From the NCBI RefSeq assembly GCF_030209755.1, contig NZ_JARVRH010000016.1:1-64000 (forward strand): a stretch of DNA of 64,000 nt. Direction: 5' to 3'. Origin of the DNA: Arthrobacter sp. efr-133-TYG-118. Its GTDB lineage: Bacteria > Actinomycetota > Actinomycetes > Actinomycetales > Micrococcaceae. The translations under genes were made by a program, and so were the position numbers. Every line of letters begins with the position of its first letter. The stretch's first letter is position 1. Of the stretch, positions 1-8,136 are shown piece by piece. Below the pieces are notes generated by a model. The model searched no databases, was not told the DNA's origin, and worked only from the letters and a program-made list of their open reading frames with translations.

Positions 1-1
1 C

Positions 2-70
2 ATCACGGTCCGCGAACAGGTCTCGGTCTGGCCCGTCGAAAGCAACTGGCGGGACGGTGCCGACCAATGA
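2..70 (+). CDS. C-terminal end of a protein, probably a circularly permuted ATP-grasp protein (partial)
   Basis: An open frame enters from the left edge and stops with TGA at 68-70. The 22 visible residues end in ESNWRDGADQ. The composition looks coding, but there is too little sequence to identify a family. The guess of a circularly permuted ATP-grasp protein (DUF404/DUF407 type) rests only on context: such genes commonly sit directly upstream of an alpha-E gene followed by a transglutaminase, which is the order here. The next gene begins 39 bases downstream, consistent with one operon. Confidence 0.5.
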   Translation: MTVREQVSVWPVESNWRDGADQ

Positions 71-109
71 ATACCACCACCCCAATCCGTAGCCACAGGA
101 GGTAGACAC

Positions 110-1036
110 ATGCTCAGCCGTATCGCTGAATCGCTGTTCTGGATCGGCCGCTATGTGGAACGAGCCGACGGAACAGCCAGAATCCTGGACGTCCACCTCG
201 AACGCCTCAATGGCCTGGGTGAAGACGAGCAAAACCGCGTCTCAAGGAACCTTCTGGCCCTGATGGGCTCGGACCCCGGGACGGAGGCCGTGACGCTGGA
301 TCGGCTCCTCAAATGCCTGGCCCACGACAAGGCGAGCCCCACCTCCATCGCAGGATCGCTCTCCGCGGCACGGGAGAACGCCAGGCGAGCCCGGGAAACA
401 GTGTCGTCAAGCCTCTGGGAAGGACTGAACACCACCCATAACGGACTCAAGAAGCAGCGAAAGGACCTGGTGGGAACATACCGCTTCTGCCATTGGGTGC
501 TTGAACGTACCGCCATGGTCTCCGGCTCCGCCGACTCAACGGTCAGCCACGACGACAGTTGGCTTTTCATGGTGTTGGGGCGTTCCCTGGAACGCGCCGA
601 CATGACGGCACGCATGCTCTCTACAAGGGACCTGCTCTCCGGCAGCCTTTCATGGGTGAACATGCTCCATTGCGCCGGGGCCTACGAATCATTCCTGCGG
701 AACCGGGGCGGCTCGTCCGGGGATCAGGATGCTGCCGAATTCCTCCTCCTGGACAGGCTCTTTCCCCGCTCCATCGTGTACGCGCTGCGGGACGCCGAAG
801 AGTGCCTTTCCAAGCTGGATCCTTCTGCGCAACGGGTAGGCTTCATCGACGACGCCCGGCGGGTGGTGGGGCAGGCCCGCACCTTCCTGGAGTTCCACCG
901 CACGGACAACCTCATTGAGGAACTGCCGGAGCACATGGAACGCGTCCAAAGGGCGGTCAGTCAAGCCTCCGAGGCCGTCTCCCGCAAATACTTCAACCAG
1001 GCCTCTGAACTCGAATGGATAGGGGAAGTCTCATGA
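110..1036 (+). CDS. alpha-E domain-containing protein
   Basis: A 308-residue protein that begins with the characteristic alpha-E (formerly DUF403) opening MLSRIAESLFWIGRYVERAD and is predicted mostly helical throughout. An AGGAGG ribosome site at 97-102 fixes the ATG at 110. Alpha-E proteins are almost always encoded with a circularly permuted ATP-grasp protein and a transglutaminase-like protein, and both neighbours fit. The biochemical role of the trio is not established; a peptide or amide ligation/processing pathway is the usual conjecture. The stop overlaps the next start by four bases (ATGA), so translation is probably coupled. I see no signal peptide, so it should be cytoplasmic. Confidence 0.93.
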   Translation: MLSRIAESLFWIGRYVERADGTARILDVHLERLNGLGEDEQNRVSRNLLALMGSDPGTEAVTLDRLLKCLAHDKASPTSIAGSLSAARENARRARETVSSSLWEGLNTTHNGLKKQRKDLVGTYRFCHWVLERTAMVSGSADSTVSHDDSWLFMVLGRSLERADMTARMLSTRDLLSGSLSWVNMLHCAGAYESFLRNRGGSSGDQDAAEFLLLDRLFPRSIVYALRDAEECLSKLDPSAQRVGFIDDARRVVGQARTFLEFHRTDNLIEELPEHMERVQRAVSQASEAVSRKYFNQASELEWIGEVS

Positions 1037-1884
1037 CCCGGCTCAGCATCGTGCACACCACGGCATACAAATACAAGAAGAGCGTGACCCGGTCCTACAA
1101 CGAGGCGAGGTTGACGCCCCTCAGCGACGCCCAGCAGGTGGTGCTGGAATCCAGGCTGAAAGTGTCGCCGTCGCAGGCCGCCGTCGGGAGCTATCGGGAC
1201 TACTGGGGTTCCCGGGTGAGCACGTTCGATATGCAGCACCGGCATGGCGAGATGAAAGTGACTGCGGTGTCCACCGTCGAGGTGGACCGCAGCGCCAGCC
1301 CGCCGCCGTCGACCTCGGGACTTGGCTGGGAGGAGATCAAATCCGAAGCGATTACCGACGCCTTCAGCGAGTGGATTACGCCCTCACAACTCACCGCCAT
1401 CGGCAAGGAGATCCGCAAGGCGGTGGCTGGAGTGACGGCGGGCCTTGAACCCGGGGAAGCGGCCCCCGCCGTCATGGAATGGATGCGGGCCAACATGGAG
1501 TACGTCAAGGGGGTTACCAGCGTCAGCACCAATGCCGAGCAGGTCTGGCAACAGCGCAAGGGTGTTTGCCAGGACCTGGCCCACCTGGGGATTGCGGCGT
1601 TGCGGAGCCTGGGCATTCCGGCGCGGTACGTATCGGGCTACATTCACCCGGTCCCGGATGCGGCCGTAGGGGAGACCGTCGCCGGACAGTCCCACGCGTG
1701 GCTTGAGTGGTGGGACGGCGAATGGCGCAGCTGGGACCCCACCAACCACAAACCGGCAGGCAACCTCCACGTGACTGTGGCTCGCGGCCGCGACTATCGT
1801 GACGTCGCGCCCGTTCGGGGGATTCTTTCCGGCGGCGGGGGTTCGGTCTTGAGCGTGCAGGTCCAGATCACCAGGCTCACCTGA
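1033..1884 (+). CDS. transglutaminase-like cysteine protease family protein
   Basis: A 283-residue protein. The N-terminal about 100 residues resemble the beta-rich domain that precedes the transglutaminase core in this subfamily. The core carries the papain-like triad: Cys179 in GVCQDLAH, His221 in GQSHAWLEWW and Asp235 in SWDPTN. The ATG at 1033 overlaps the previous stop (ATGA) and follows AGGGGAAG, so it is preferred over a start 18 bases earlier. No signal peptide is visible, so cytoplasmic action as a protease, amidase or transamidase is likely. It completes the ATP-grasp/alpha-E/transglutaminase cassette. The substrate is unknown. Confidence 0.93.
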   Translation: MTRLSIVHTTAYKYKKSVTRSYNEARLTPLSDAQQVVLESRLKVSPSQAAVGSYRDYWGSRVSTFDMQHRHGEMKVTAVSTVEVDRSASPPPSTSGLGWEEIKSEAITDAFSEWITPSQLTAIGKEIRKAVAGVTAGLEPGEAAPAVMEWMRANMEYVKGVTSVSTNAEQVWQQRKGVCQDLAHLGIAALRSLGIPARYVSGYIHPVPDAAVGETVAGQSHAWLEWWDGEWRSWDPTNHKPAGNLHVTVARGRDYRDVAPVRGILSGGGGSVLSVQVQITRLT

Positions 1885-1892
1885 GAGGGCGC

Positions 1893-1919
1893 GCCCGACG
1901 GCGACTTCCGCCGTCGGGC
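1893..1919 (+). terminator. strong hairpin after the transglutaminase gene
   Basis: A perfect 11-bp stem (GCCCGACGGCG and its complement) encloses a 5-base loop and begins 8 bases after the stop at 1884. There is no T-run after it, as is common for actinobacterial terminators. The same 11-mer recurs at 36328 and 36353. Confidence 0.6.
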
Positions 1920-1998
1920 CGCTTCGTCCGGCAGCCGCGCCTCACCACGGGCGCGGCCCTCAAGGAATTCCCCGGCTTGCCCCGTGGTTGACGCGGGC

Positions 1999-3039
1999 AT
2001 GAAACGAATCGGTTTTCTTTCCTTCGGCCATTGGGGACCCGTTCAAGGCTCGCTGACTCCTTCGGCCGGCGACGCCTTGCTCCAGGGGATCGACCTTGCG
2101 GTGGCGGCGGAGGAACTCGGCATCAACGGGGCCTTCTTCCGCGTGCACCACTTTGCGCGCCAGCAAGCCTCGCCGTTCCCCTTGTTGGCGGCCATCGCGG
2201 CCCGGACCAACCGGATCGAAATGGGCACCGGCGTGATCGACATGCGCTACGAAAACCCCCTTTACATGGCCGAGGAAGCCGCGGCCACGGACCTCATCAG
2301 CCAGGGCAGGCTCCAGTTGGGCATCAGCCGTGGTTCACCCGAGCCTGCCCTGCATGGCGCCCGGTACTTCGGTTACGCGCCTGCCGAGGGTGAGGACGAC
2401 GCCGCGATGGCCCGCCGCCACACCGCCGTATTCCGGCATGCCATCGCGGGTCATGGAGTGGCCGAAGCCGATCCCTCCTTCAGGGGCGGCGGCCGTGGCC
2501 TCCTGCCGATCCAGCCGACGTCGTCCGGGCTGCCGCGGCGCATCTGGTGGGGCGCCGGCACCCGCAAGACCGCCGTCTGGGCCGCGGAACAAGGCATGAA
2601 CCTCATGAGCTCCACCCTGCTCACCGAGGACACCGGGGTTCCCTTCGACCAGCTCCAGGCCGAACAGATCAGCATGTTCCGGGAGGCGTGGGCAGCAGCC
2701 GGACATGGTTTTGAGCCGCGCGTTTCGGTCAGTCGCAGCATTATCCCCGTGGTGGACGCCGAGGACGAACACTATTTCGGGCTGCGCGCGCAGGTGGAGA
2801 ACCGCGACCAAGTGGGCATGCTCGACGGCGCCGTGTCGCGGTTCGGCAAGAGCTACGTCGGCCCACCCGATGCGTTGGCTGAGGAACTCGCCCAGGACGC
2901 CGCGGTCCAGGCCGCGGACACTGTGCTGGTCACCGTGCCCAACCAACTCGGGGTGGAATACAACGTCAAGCTGCTGGGCAACATCGCCAAATACGTCGCT
3001 CCGGCGATCGGCTGGGAGGCGCCCACCGCGCAAGCGTAA
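1999..3039 (+). CDS. LLM class flavin-dependent oxidoreductase
   Basis: A 346-residue protein of the bacterial luciferase-like monooxygenase family. The first strand MKRIGFLSFGHW, the early segment GAFFRVHHFARQQASPFPLL and the stretch DLISQGRLQLGISRGS are typical of this TIM-barrel family, which uses reduced FMN/F420 to oxidise small molecules. An in-frame GTG lies 15 bases upstream, but the ATG at 1999 places the first beta strand correctly. It stands alone, with a hairpin before it and CysG after it. The substrate cannot be inferred. Confidence 0.87.
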   Translation: MKRIGFLSFGHWGPVQGSLTPSAGDALLQGIDLAVAAEELGINGAFFRVHHFARQQASPFPLLAAIAARTNRIEMGTGVIDMRYENPLYMAEEAAATDLISQGRLQLGISRGSPEPALHGARYFGYAPAEGEDDAAMARRHTAVFRHAIAGHGVAEADPSFRGGGRGLLPIQPTSSGLPRRIWWGAGTRKTAVWAAEQGMNLMSSTLLTEDTGVPFDQLQAEQISMFREAWAAAGHGFEPRVSVSRSIIPVVDAEDEHYFGLRAQVENRDQVGMLDGAVSRFGKSYVGPPDALAEELAQDAAVQAADTVLVTVPNQLGVEYNVKLLGNIAKYVAPAIGWEAPTAQA

Positions 3040-3118
3040 TGTGACGCAGAGTTACCTAGCGTGAACTGGTGTTTCCGGACCTTTGAAGCATGTTACGGCC
3101 CGGCCCTACAGTTTTTTC

Positions 3119-4390
3119 ATGGCAATACAGGACATCTACGCCACAGCACTGCGGCTGCTCGGCCGCCCGGTGCTGGTGGTGGGCGGCGGACCCGTGGCTG
3201 CGCGACGCGCCAAGGGGCTGCTCGACGCCGGCGCCCGGGTGACCGTGGTCGCGCCGCTTGCCTCTGACGCGCTCCGCGAACTCGCCGCCTCCGGCCTGCT
3301 CACCTGGAAGCCGCGCACGTACCTTTCCTCCGACGTCGACGGCGTCTGGTTCGTCCAGACCGCCACCGGCGTTGCCGCTGTGGACGCCCAGGTTGCCGCC
3401 GATGCCGAGGCGCAGCGCATTTGGTGCGTCAACGCCTCCGACCATGAATCCTCGGCGGCTTGGACCCCCGCGGTCGCCGTAGTGGACGACGTGAAGATCG
3501 CGATCAACGCCGGGGGAGACCCCCGCCGTGCCATGGCGTTGCGCGACGCGGTTGCCACTGCGCTTGAGACGGGAGACCTGCCGCTCCGCCGTCGTCGTGC
3601 TTCGACCGGAAGCGTCGCGCTCGTGGGTGGCGGTCCTGGCGACTCCGGGCTCATCACGGTCCGCGGCCGCCGTCTCCTGGGCCAGGCCGACGTCGTCGTC
3701 GCGGACCGCCTCGGGCCGCGCGACTTGCTGCAGGAATTGGCTCCGGACGTCCGCGTGATCGAGGTCGGCAAGACCCCCGGCCACCACCCCGTGCCGCAAC
3801 TGGAGATCAACCGGATCCTTGTCGAGGAAGCCCTGGCCGGCCACCGTGTGGTCCGGCTCAAAGGCGGCGACCCCTACGTCCTGGGCCGCGGCGGCGAGGA
3901 AGCGGAATTCTGCCGGCAGAACGGCGTCGAGGTTGAAGTGGTTCCCGGTGTCACTTCGGCGATCTCCGTGCCCGCGGCAGCAGGGATTCCCGTGACGCAC
4001 CGCGGACTTGCGAAGGGCTTTAGCGTGGTGACCGGCCACGAGGAACTCTCCGAGGTCCCTGCCCGTCCCGACCACACCGTGATCCTGCTCATGGGTGTCG
4101 CCAAACTCCGCGAATCCGCCGCTGCACTCGCGGCATCCGGAATGCCCTTGGATACGCCAGTGGGTATCGTAGAGAACGGCTACATGCCCGAACAGCGCGT
4201 CACGATCGGCACCTTGGCAACCATTGCCGAGCAAGCCGAGGCCACCGGCGTCGCAAATCCCGCAGTGATTGTGATCGGCGATGTGGTGCGTGTCAGCCCG
4301 TTCGCCCCCGAGCACTTCAAGACCGCTGACTACAGCACCCTGACCCCTAACAAGCCCCGCGTCGTTACCCCTAGCCCCTCAGCACACTGA
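3119..4390 (+). CDS. cysG: siroheme synthase (precorrin-2 dehydrogenase / uroporphyrinogen-III C-methyltransferase)
   Basis: A 423-residue fusion. Residues about 10-150 form the NAD-dependent precorrin-2 dehydrogenase/ferrochelatase domain, with the Rossmann motif VLVVGGGPVAARRA. Residues about 163-405 form the SAM-dependent methyltransferase, with VALVGGGPGDSGLIT near 166, RLKGGDPYVLGRGGEE near 246 and the PGVTSA loop. It makes siroheme for sulfite or nitrite reductase. The ATG at 3119 starts the conserved MAIQDIYATALRLLGRPVLVVGGG; the in-frame ATG at 3083 would add a non-homologous leader. A ferredoxin reductase follows after 14 bases, which fits electron supply to the siroheme enzyme, although no reductase gene is in the window. 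Confidence 0.95.
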   Translation: MAIQDIYATALRLLGRPVLVVGGGPVAARRAKGLLDAGARVTVVAPLASDALRELAASGLLTWKPRTYLSSDVDGVWFVQTATGVAAVDAQVAADAEAQRIWCVNASDHESSAAWTPAVAVVDDVKIAINAGGDPRRAMALRDAVATALETGDLPLRRRRASTGSVALVGGGPGDSGLITVRGRRLLGQADVVVADRLGPRDLLQELAPDVRVIEVGKTPGHHPVPQLEINRILVEEALAGHRVVRLKGGDPYVLGRGGEEAEFCRQNGVEVEVVPGVTSAISVPAAAGIPVTHRGLAKGFSVVTGHEELSEVPARPDHTVILLMGVAKLRESAAALAASGMPLDTPVGIVENGYMPEQRVTIGTLATIAEQAEATGVANPAVIVIGDVVRVSPFAPEHFKTADYSTLTPNKPRVVTPSPSAH

Positions 4391-4404
4391 AAAGGAACAC
4401 AGCC

Positions 4405-5871
4405 GTGTCATCTAGCACCACCGTAGGAACCGCTGCACGTCCGCTGCGCGTCGCCGTCGTCGGCTCCGGCCCGGCCGGCGTCTACGCAGCTGACATCCTG
4501 ACCAAGAGCGAGGCCGTCAAGAGCGGCGAGCTGACTGTCAGCATCGACCTCTTCGACCGCTACCCGGCCCCCTACGGCCTGATCCGGTACGGCGTTGCCC
4601 CGGACCACCCCCGCATCAAGGGCATCGTGAACGCCCTGCACAAGGTCCTGGACCGCGGTGACATCCGCTTCTTCGGCAACGTCGACTACGGCACTGACAT
4701 TTCCATCGAAGACCTGCGCACGCACTACGACGCCGTCATCTTCGCCACCGGCGCCATCAAGGACGCCGACCTGAACATCCCGGGAATCGAGCTTGAAGGC
4801 TCCTTCGGCGGCGCCGACTTCGTCTCCTGGTACGACGGCCACCCCGACGTTTCCCGCGAATGGCCGCTCGAAGCCACCTCCGTGGCCGTGCTCGGCAACG
4901 GCAACGTGGCACTCGACGTTGCCCGTGTCCTCTCGAAGCACGCGGACGACCTCCTGGTCACCGAAATTCCGGACAACGTCTACGCCGGCCTCAAGGCTTC
5001 CCCGGTCACCGACGTGCACGTCTTCGGCCGCCGCGGCCCGGCACAGGTGAAGTTCACCCCGCTGGAGCTCCGCGAGCTGTCCCACTCCAAGGACGTGGAC
5101 ATCATCCTCTACGCCGAGGACTTCGAGTTCGACGAAGAGTCGGACCGCCAGATCCAGACGAACAACCAGACCAAAACCATGGTGGGTACCCTCACCAACT
5201 GGATCGCCGAGCAGCCCGAGGACCTCTCCGAGCTCAAGGCCTCCCGCCGACTGCACCTGCACTTCCTGCACAGCCCGGTGGAGATCGTGGATTCCGCGGA
5301 GGCCCCGGGCAAGGTTGCCGCGATCAAGTTCGAGCGGACCGAGCTGGACGGCACCGGCAATGCGCGCGGTACCGGCGAGGTTGTCGACTACCCGGTCCAA
5401 GCCGTATACCGCGCGATCGGCTACTTCGGTTCCGCGCTGCCGGACGTCGAGTTCGACCACCGGCGCGGGGTCGTCGCGAACGACGGCGGTCGCGTGCTGG
5501 ACGCTTCCGGCGAGCACGTTCCTGGCTTGTACGCCACGGGCTGGATCAAGCGTGGCCCCATCGGCCTCATCGGCCACACGAAGGGCGACGCCCTGGAGAC
5601 GGTCACGTACCTCCTGGAAGACCGCGAAAACCTGCCGTTGGCTACCGTTCCCGAGGCGGACGCCGTCGTCGAGCTCCTGGACGCCCGCGGCGTGAAGTTC
5701 ACCAGCTGGGAAGGCTGGCTGGCTTTGGACGCCCACGAGCTTGCTCTTGGCGCCGCCGCTTCCGAAGCGGGTGGCTCGCACGGCGTCGAGGTCCAGCGCG
5801 AACGCATCAAGGTTGTGCCGCGCGAGGACATGGTAGACATTTCCCGCGACGGCGTGGCCGCTCAGGTCTAG
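4405..5871 (+). CDS. FprA-type ferredoxin/adrenodoxin-NADP reductase (copy 1)
   Basis: A 488-residue two-dinucleotide-binding flavoprotein. The FAD motif VVGSGPAGVYAADIL is near residue 15, and the NADPH motif AVLGNGNVALDVARVL is near residue 155, followed by VFGRRGPAQVKFTPLELREL. The closing FAD segment is YATGWIKRGPIGLIGHTKGDA. The family moves electrons from NADPH to ferredoxin. The GTG at 4405 follows AAAGGAAC and lies 14 bases after cysG, so they are probably co-transcribed and may serve siroheme-dependent sulfite or nitrite reduction. A close paralog, with long identical blocks, lies at 15277. A palindromic repeat begins 6 bases after the stop. Confidence 0.94.
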   Translation: MSSSTTVGTAARPLRVAVVGSGPAGVYAADILTKSEAVKSGELTVSIDLFDRYPAPYGLIRYGVAPDHPRIKGIVNALHKVLDRGDIRFFGNVDYGTDISIEDLRTHYDAVIFATGAIKDADLNIPGIELEGSFGGADFVSWYDGHPDVSREWPLEATSVAVLGNGNVALDVARVLSKHADDLLVTEIPDNVYAGLKASPVTDVHVFGRRGPAQVKFTPLELRELSHSKDVDIILYAEDFEFDEESDRQIQTNNQTKTMVGTLTNWIAEQPEDLSELKASRRLHLHFLHSPVEIVDSAEAPGKVAAIKFERTELDGTGNARGTGEVVDYPVQAVYRAIGYFGSALPDVEFDHRRGVVANDGGRVLDASGEHVPGLYATGWIKRGPIGLIGHTKGDALETVTYLLEDRENLPLATVPEADAVVELLDARGVKFTSWEGWLALDAHELALGAAASEAGGSHGVEVQRERIKVVPREDMVDISRDGVAAQV

Positions 5872-5877
5872 TTTCAG

Positions 5878-5940
5878 CAACGCGGGGTCACTTAGCGCCC
5901 ATCCGGAGCATCGGAATGGGCGCTAAGTGACCCCGCGTTG
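5878..5940. repeat. family A palindromic repeat, copy 1
   Basis: Perfect 25-bp inverted arms (5878-5902 and 5916-5940) begin CAACGCGGGGTCACTTA and enclose a 13-base loop. The outer 17 bases of each arm are identical to the copies at 56482 and 57521, while the inner arm differs (GCGCC instead of CGGCC). It lies between the ferredoxin reductase and the MBL/rhodanese gene, and could also end transcription. Confidence 0.85.
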
Positions 5941-5966
5941 TTTGTTATCGGGGTTAGACTCTCCGC

Positions 5967-7346
5967 ATGGACGTCGTCGTCGTCGAAACGACCCAATTGG
6001 GGGACCGCAGCTACCTCGTTCATGACGGCACGGCGGCACTCGTGATCGACCCCCAGCGCGATACCGACCGCGTCGAAGCGGCAGCGCGAAACGCCGGTGT
6101 GACCATCACCCATGTTGCTGAGACCCACCTCCACAACGACTACCTCACGGGTGGCCTCATCCTTGCCCGGCACCACAACGCCCGCTATTTGGTGAATGCC
6201 GCGGACAATGTGGCGTTTGAACGTGAGCCGGTTGTTCCAGGGCAGGCGTTCAAGGTCGGCCGACTTTCCGTCAAGCCAGTGGCCACTCCGGGCCATACGC
6301 ATACTCATCTGGCCTATGTGGTTTCGGACCCCGACGCCGGCACTGGCGTCCGGCAAGCGGTGTTTTCCGGGGGCAGCCTGCTCTACGGTTCTGTGGGCCG
6401 GACTGACTTGATCGGCCCGGAGGACACCGCCGGACTGGCCCATGACCAATACGCCTCGGTCCGGCGGCTCGTTGCTGAGGCAGCACCGGACGCGATCCTG
6501 TATCCCACCCATGGCTTCGGTTCGTTCTGCTCCATCGGTCCTGCGAGCAGGATCCCCGCATCGACGATCGGGGAGCAGGGCGCCACCAACCATGCGCTCA
6601 CCGATCCGGACGAAGACCACTTTGTGAGTCACCTCCTGGCGAACATCACGGCCTACCCGAGCTACTACGCGCACATGAGCCCGATCAACGCCCTGGGACC
6701 GGGACCTGCAGTGCTCGACGTGCCGGAATCGGTGCAATCCGCGGAACTGGAGCGCAGGCTCGAGAACGGGGAATGGGTCGTGGACCTGCGCAGCCGGGTC
6801 GCATTCGCCGCAAACCACCTGCGCGGCAGCGTGGCCTTTGAATACGGGACGGGGTCGAGCTTCACGAGCTACCTCGGTTGGGTCCTGCCATGGAACCAGC
6901 CGCTGACGCTGCTGGGCGCCCACGACGACGTCGAAAAGGCCATCCGCGATCTCGCAAGAATCGGATTCGACTCCCCGGACGCCGCCGTCGGCGAGGATCC
7001 CGGGGCCCTGGCACCAGGCACGTCCCTCGTGCAGTATCCGATCACCGACTGGGCGGGGCTGGTGCGGGACCAAGTCCCGGGAGAAACAGTGCTGGACGTG
7101 CGCCGCACCGAGGAATATGCCGCCTCCCATGTGTCCAAGGCAGTGAATGTTCCACTGCACGAGCTTTTGCTCCGGCTGGACGAATTGCCGGAAGCCAGGA
7201 TCTGGGTGCATTGCACCTCCGGCTACCGGGCCAGCGTCGCCGCAAGCCTGCTGCATCGTGTCGGCCGCGACGTGGTGCTCATCGACGCCCTCTTCCGCGA
7301 GGCAGCTGATGCCGGCGTCGAGATGACGGGCGCCGCTCCGGCCTAG
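5967..7346 (+). CDS. MBL-fold hydrolase with two rhodanese domains (persulfide dioxygenase-like)
   Basis: A 459-residue fusion. The N-terminal metallo-beta-lactamase domain (about 1-245) has the metal motif ETHLHNDYLTGG near residue 53, then PGHTHTHLAY, VFSGGSLLYG and YPTHGFGSFCS. The first rhodanese-like domain (about 255-350) lacks a catalytic cysteine. The second (about 365-455) has the active loop VHCTSGYRAS with Cys416. Relatives act in persulfide or sulfane-sulfur handling, which would fit the nearby cysG, but the substrate is inferred. The last residue of the usual HxHxDH motif is Tyr, a known subfamily variant. It sits between two palindromic repeats. Confidence 0.9.
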   Translation: MDVVVVETTQLGDRSYLVHDGTAALVIDPQRDTDRVEAAARNAGVTITHVAETHLHNDYLTGGLILARHHNARYLVNAADNVAFEREPVVPGQAFKVGRLSVKPVATPGHTHTHLAYVVSDPDAGTGVRQAVFSGGSLLYGSVGRTDLIGPEDTAGLAHDQYASVRRLVAEAAPDAILYPTHGFGSFCSIGPASRIPASTIGEQGATNHALTDPDEDHFVSHLLANITAYPSYYAHMSPINALGPGPAVLDVPESVQSAELERRLENGEWVVDLRSRVAFAANHLRGSVAFEYGTGSSFTSYLGWVLPWNQPLTLLGAHDDVEKAIRDLARIGFDSPDAAVGEDPGALAPGTSLVQYPITDWAGLVRDQVPGETVLDVRRTEEYAASHVSKAVNVPLHELLLRLDELPEARIWVHCTSGYRASVAASLLHRVGRDVVLIDALFREAADAGVEMTGAAPA

Positions 7347-7362
7347 ATGCCCGGGACACGGC

Positions 7363-7457
7363 GGACGCTCGCTCACCTTTGGGGCATTTCCGGCGGACGC
7401 CCGCTCACTAGAGGTGAGCGGGCGTCGGGGAAAGCCCGTCATAGGTGAGCGGGCGTC
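7363..7457. repeat. family C repeats built on GTGAGCGGGCGTC
   Basis: The 13-mer GTGAGCGGGCGTC occurs at 7414-7426 and 7444-7456 in the same orientation. Its exact complement is at 7396-7408, making a hairpin with a 5-base loop, and a degenerate inverted copy lies near 7364-7377. The last copy reaches the complement of the stop codon of the minus-strand GntR gene (7456-7458). The array fills the gap between two convergent genes and can serve as a bidirectional terminator. Confidence 0.75.
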
Positions 7458-8136
7458 AGCTGTTGATCCACTCCGCGGCGAAGTCCAGGTTGCGGTAGAC
7501 GCTCGCGACGGCGGCGGCCTCGTCGCGTGCCTCGATGGCGTCGGCGAGTTCGTCGTGGCCTTCGTGCGGGATGCCGTTGAAGCCGGCCTTGCGTTGTTGG
7601 CGCAGGAGATCGTCGTGGAAGACCCCGCCGAAGGACACGTACAACTGGTGCAGCAACGGGTTGCCCGAAGCCAGGGCCACCCGTTCGTGGAAATCCCAAT
7701 CGGCTCGGGCCCAGGCGGGGTAGTCGGCCGCGAGCCACGCGTCGTGGCGTAGTTGGAGGAGGGTCCGCATGGCTGCGATGTCCTCGGCCGTGGCATGCTT
7801 CGTGGCCAGTCGGGCGGCCTGGGTGTCGAGCCCTACCCGGACTTCGACCACATGCTCCTGCGTGTGTTCCTTGTACATTCGTTGGGCCGCGCCCGAGATC
7901 TCGCTGGTGGCCCGGACATAGGTGCCGTCCCCCCGGCGAACCTCCAGCATGCCGCTGTGCGCCAAGGCCTTGATGGCTTCCCGGAGTGTCCCGCGGGAGA
8001 CTCCGAGCGAGGCCATGAGTTCCGGCTCGGCCGGAATCTTTTCCTGCAGCGGCCACTCTCCGGACTGGATCATGCCGCGAAGTTGCTTGGTGACTTCCTC
8101 GGCCAAAGCGGGCCGGTGCGAAGGCGTCAGGCTCAT
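7456..8136 (-). CDS. FadR-type GntR transcriptional regulator
   Basis: A 226-residue DNA-binding regulator. The N-terminal winged helix-turn-helix (about 5-70) contains IPAEPELMASLGVSRGTLREAIKALAHSGML, and an all-helical FCD ligand domain follows (about 90-220). The start at 8136 overlaps the stop of the upstream MFS gene by four bases on the minus strand (ATGA), so the two form an operon and the regulator probably controls the transporter. The effector is unknown; FCD domains usually bind small carboxylates, often with a metal. The stop codon overlaps a family C repeat. Confidence 0.92.
   Translation of the reverse strand: MSLTPSHRPALAEEVTKQLRGMIQSGEWPLQEKIPAEPELMASLGVSRGTLREAIKALAHSGMLEVRRGDGTYVRATSEISGAAQRMYKEHTQEHVVEVRVGLDTQAARLATKHATAEDIAAMRTLLQLRHDAWLAADYPAWARADWDFHERVALASGNPLLHQLYVSFGGVFHDDLLRQQRKAGFNGIPHEGHDELADAIEARDEAAAVASVYRNLDFAAEWINS

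Noticed and set aside
4408..5880. 490-codon minus-strand frame
   Set aside because: It lies wholly antisense to a clear ferredoxin reductase, has no ribosome site and no family features.
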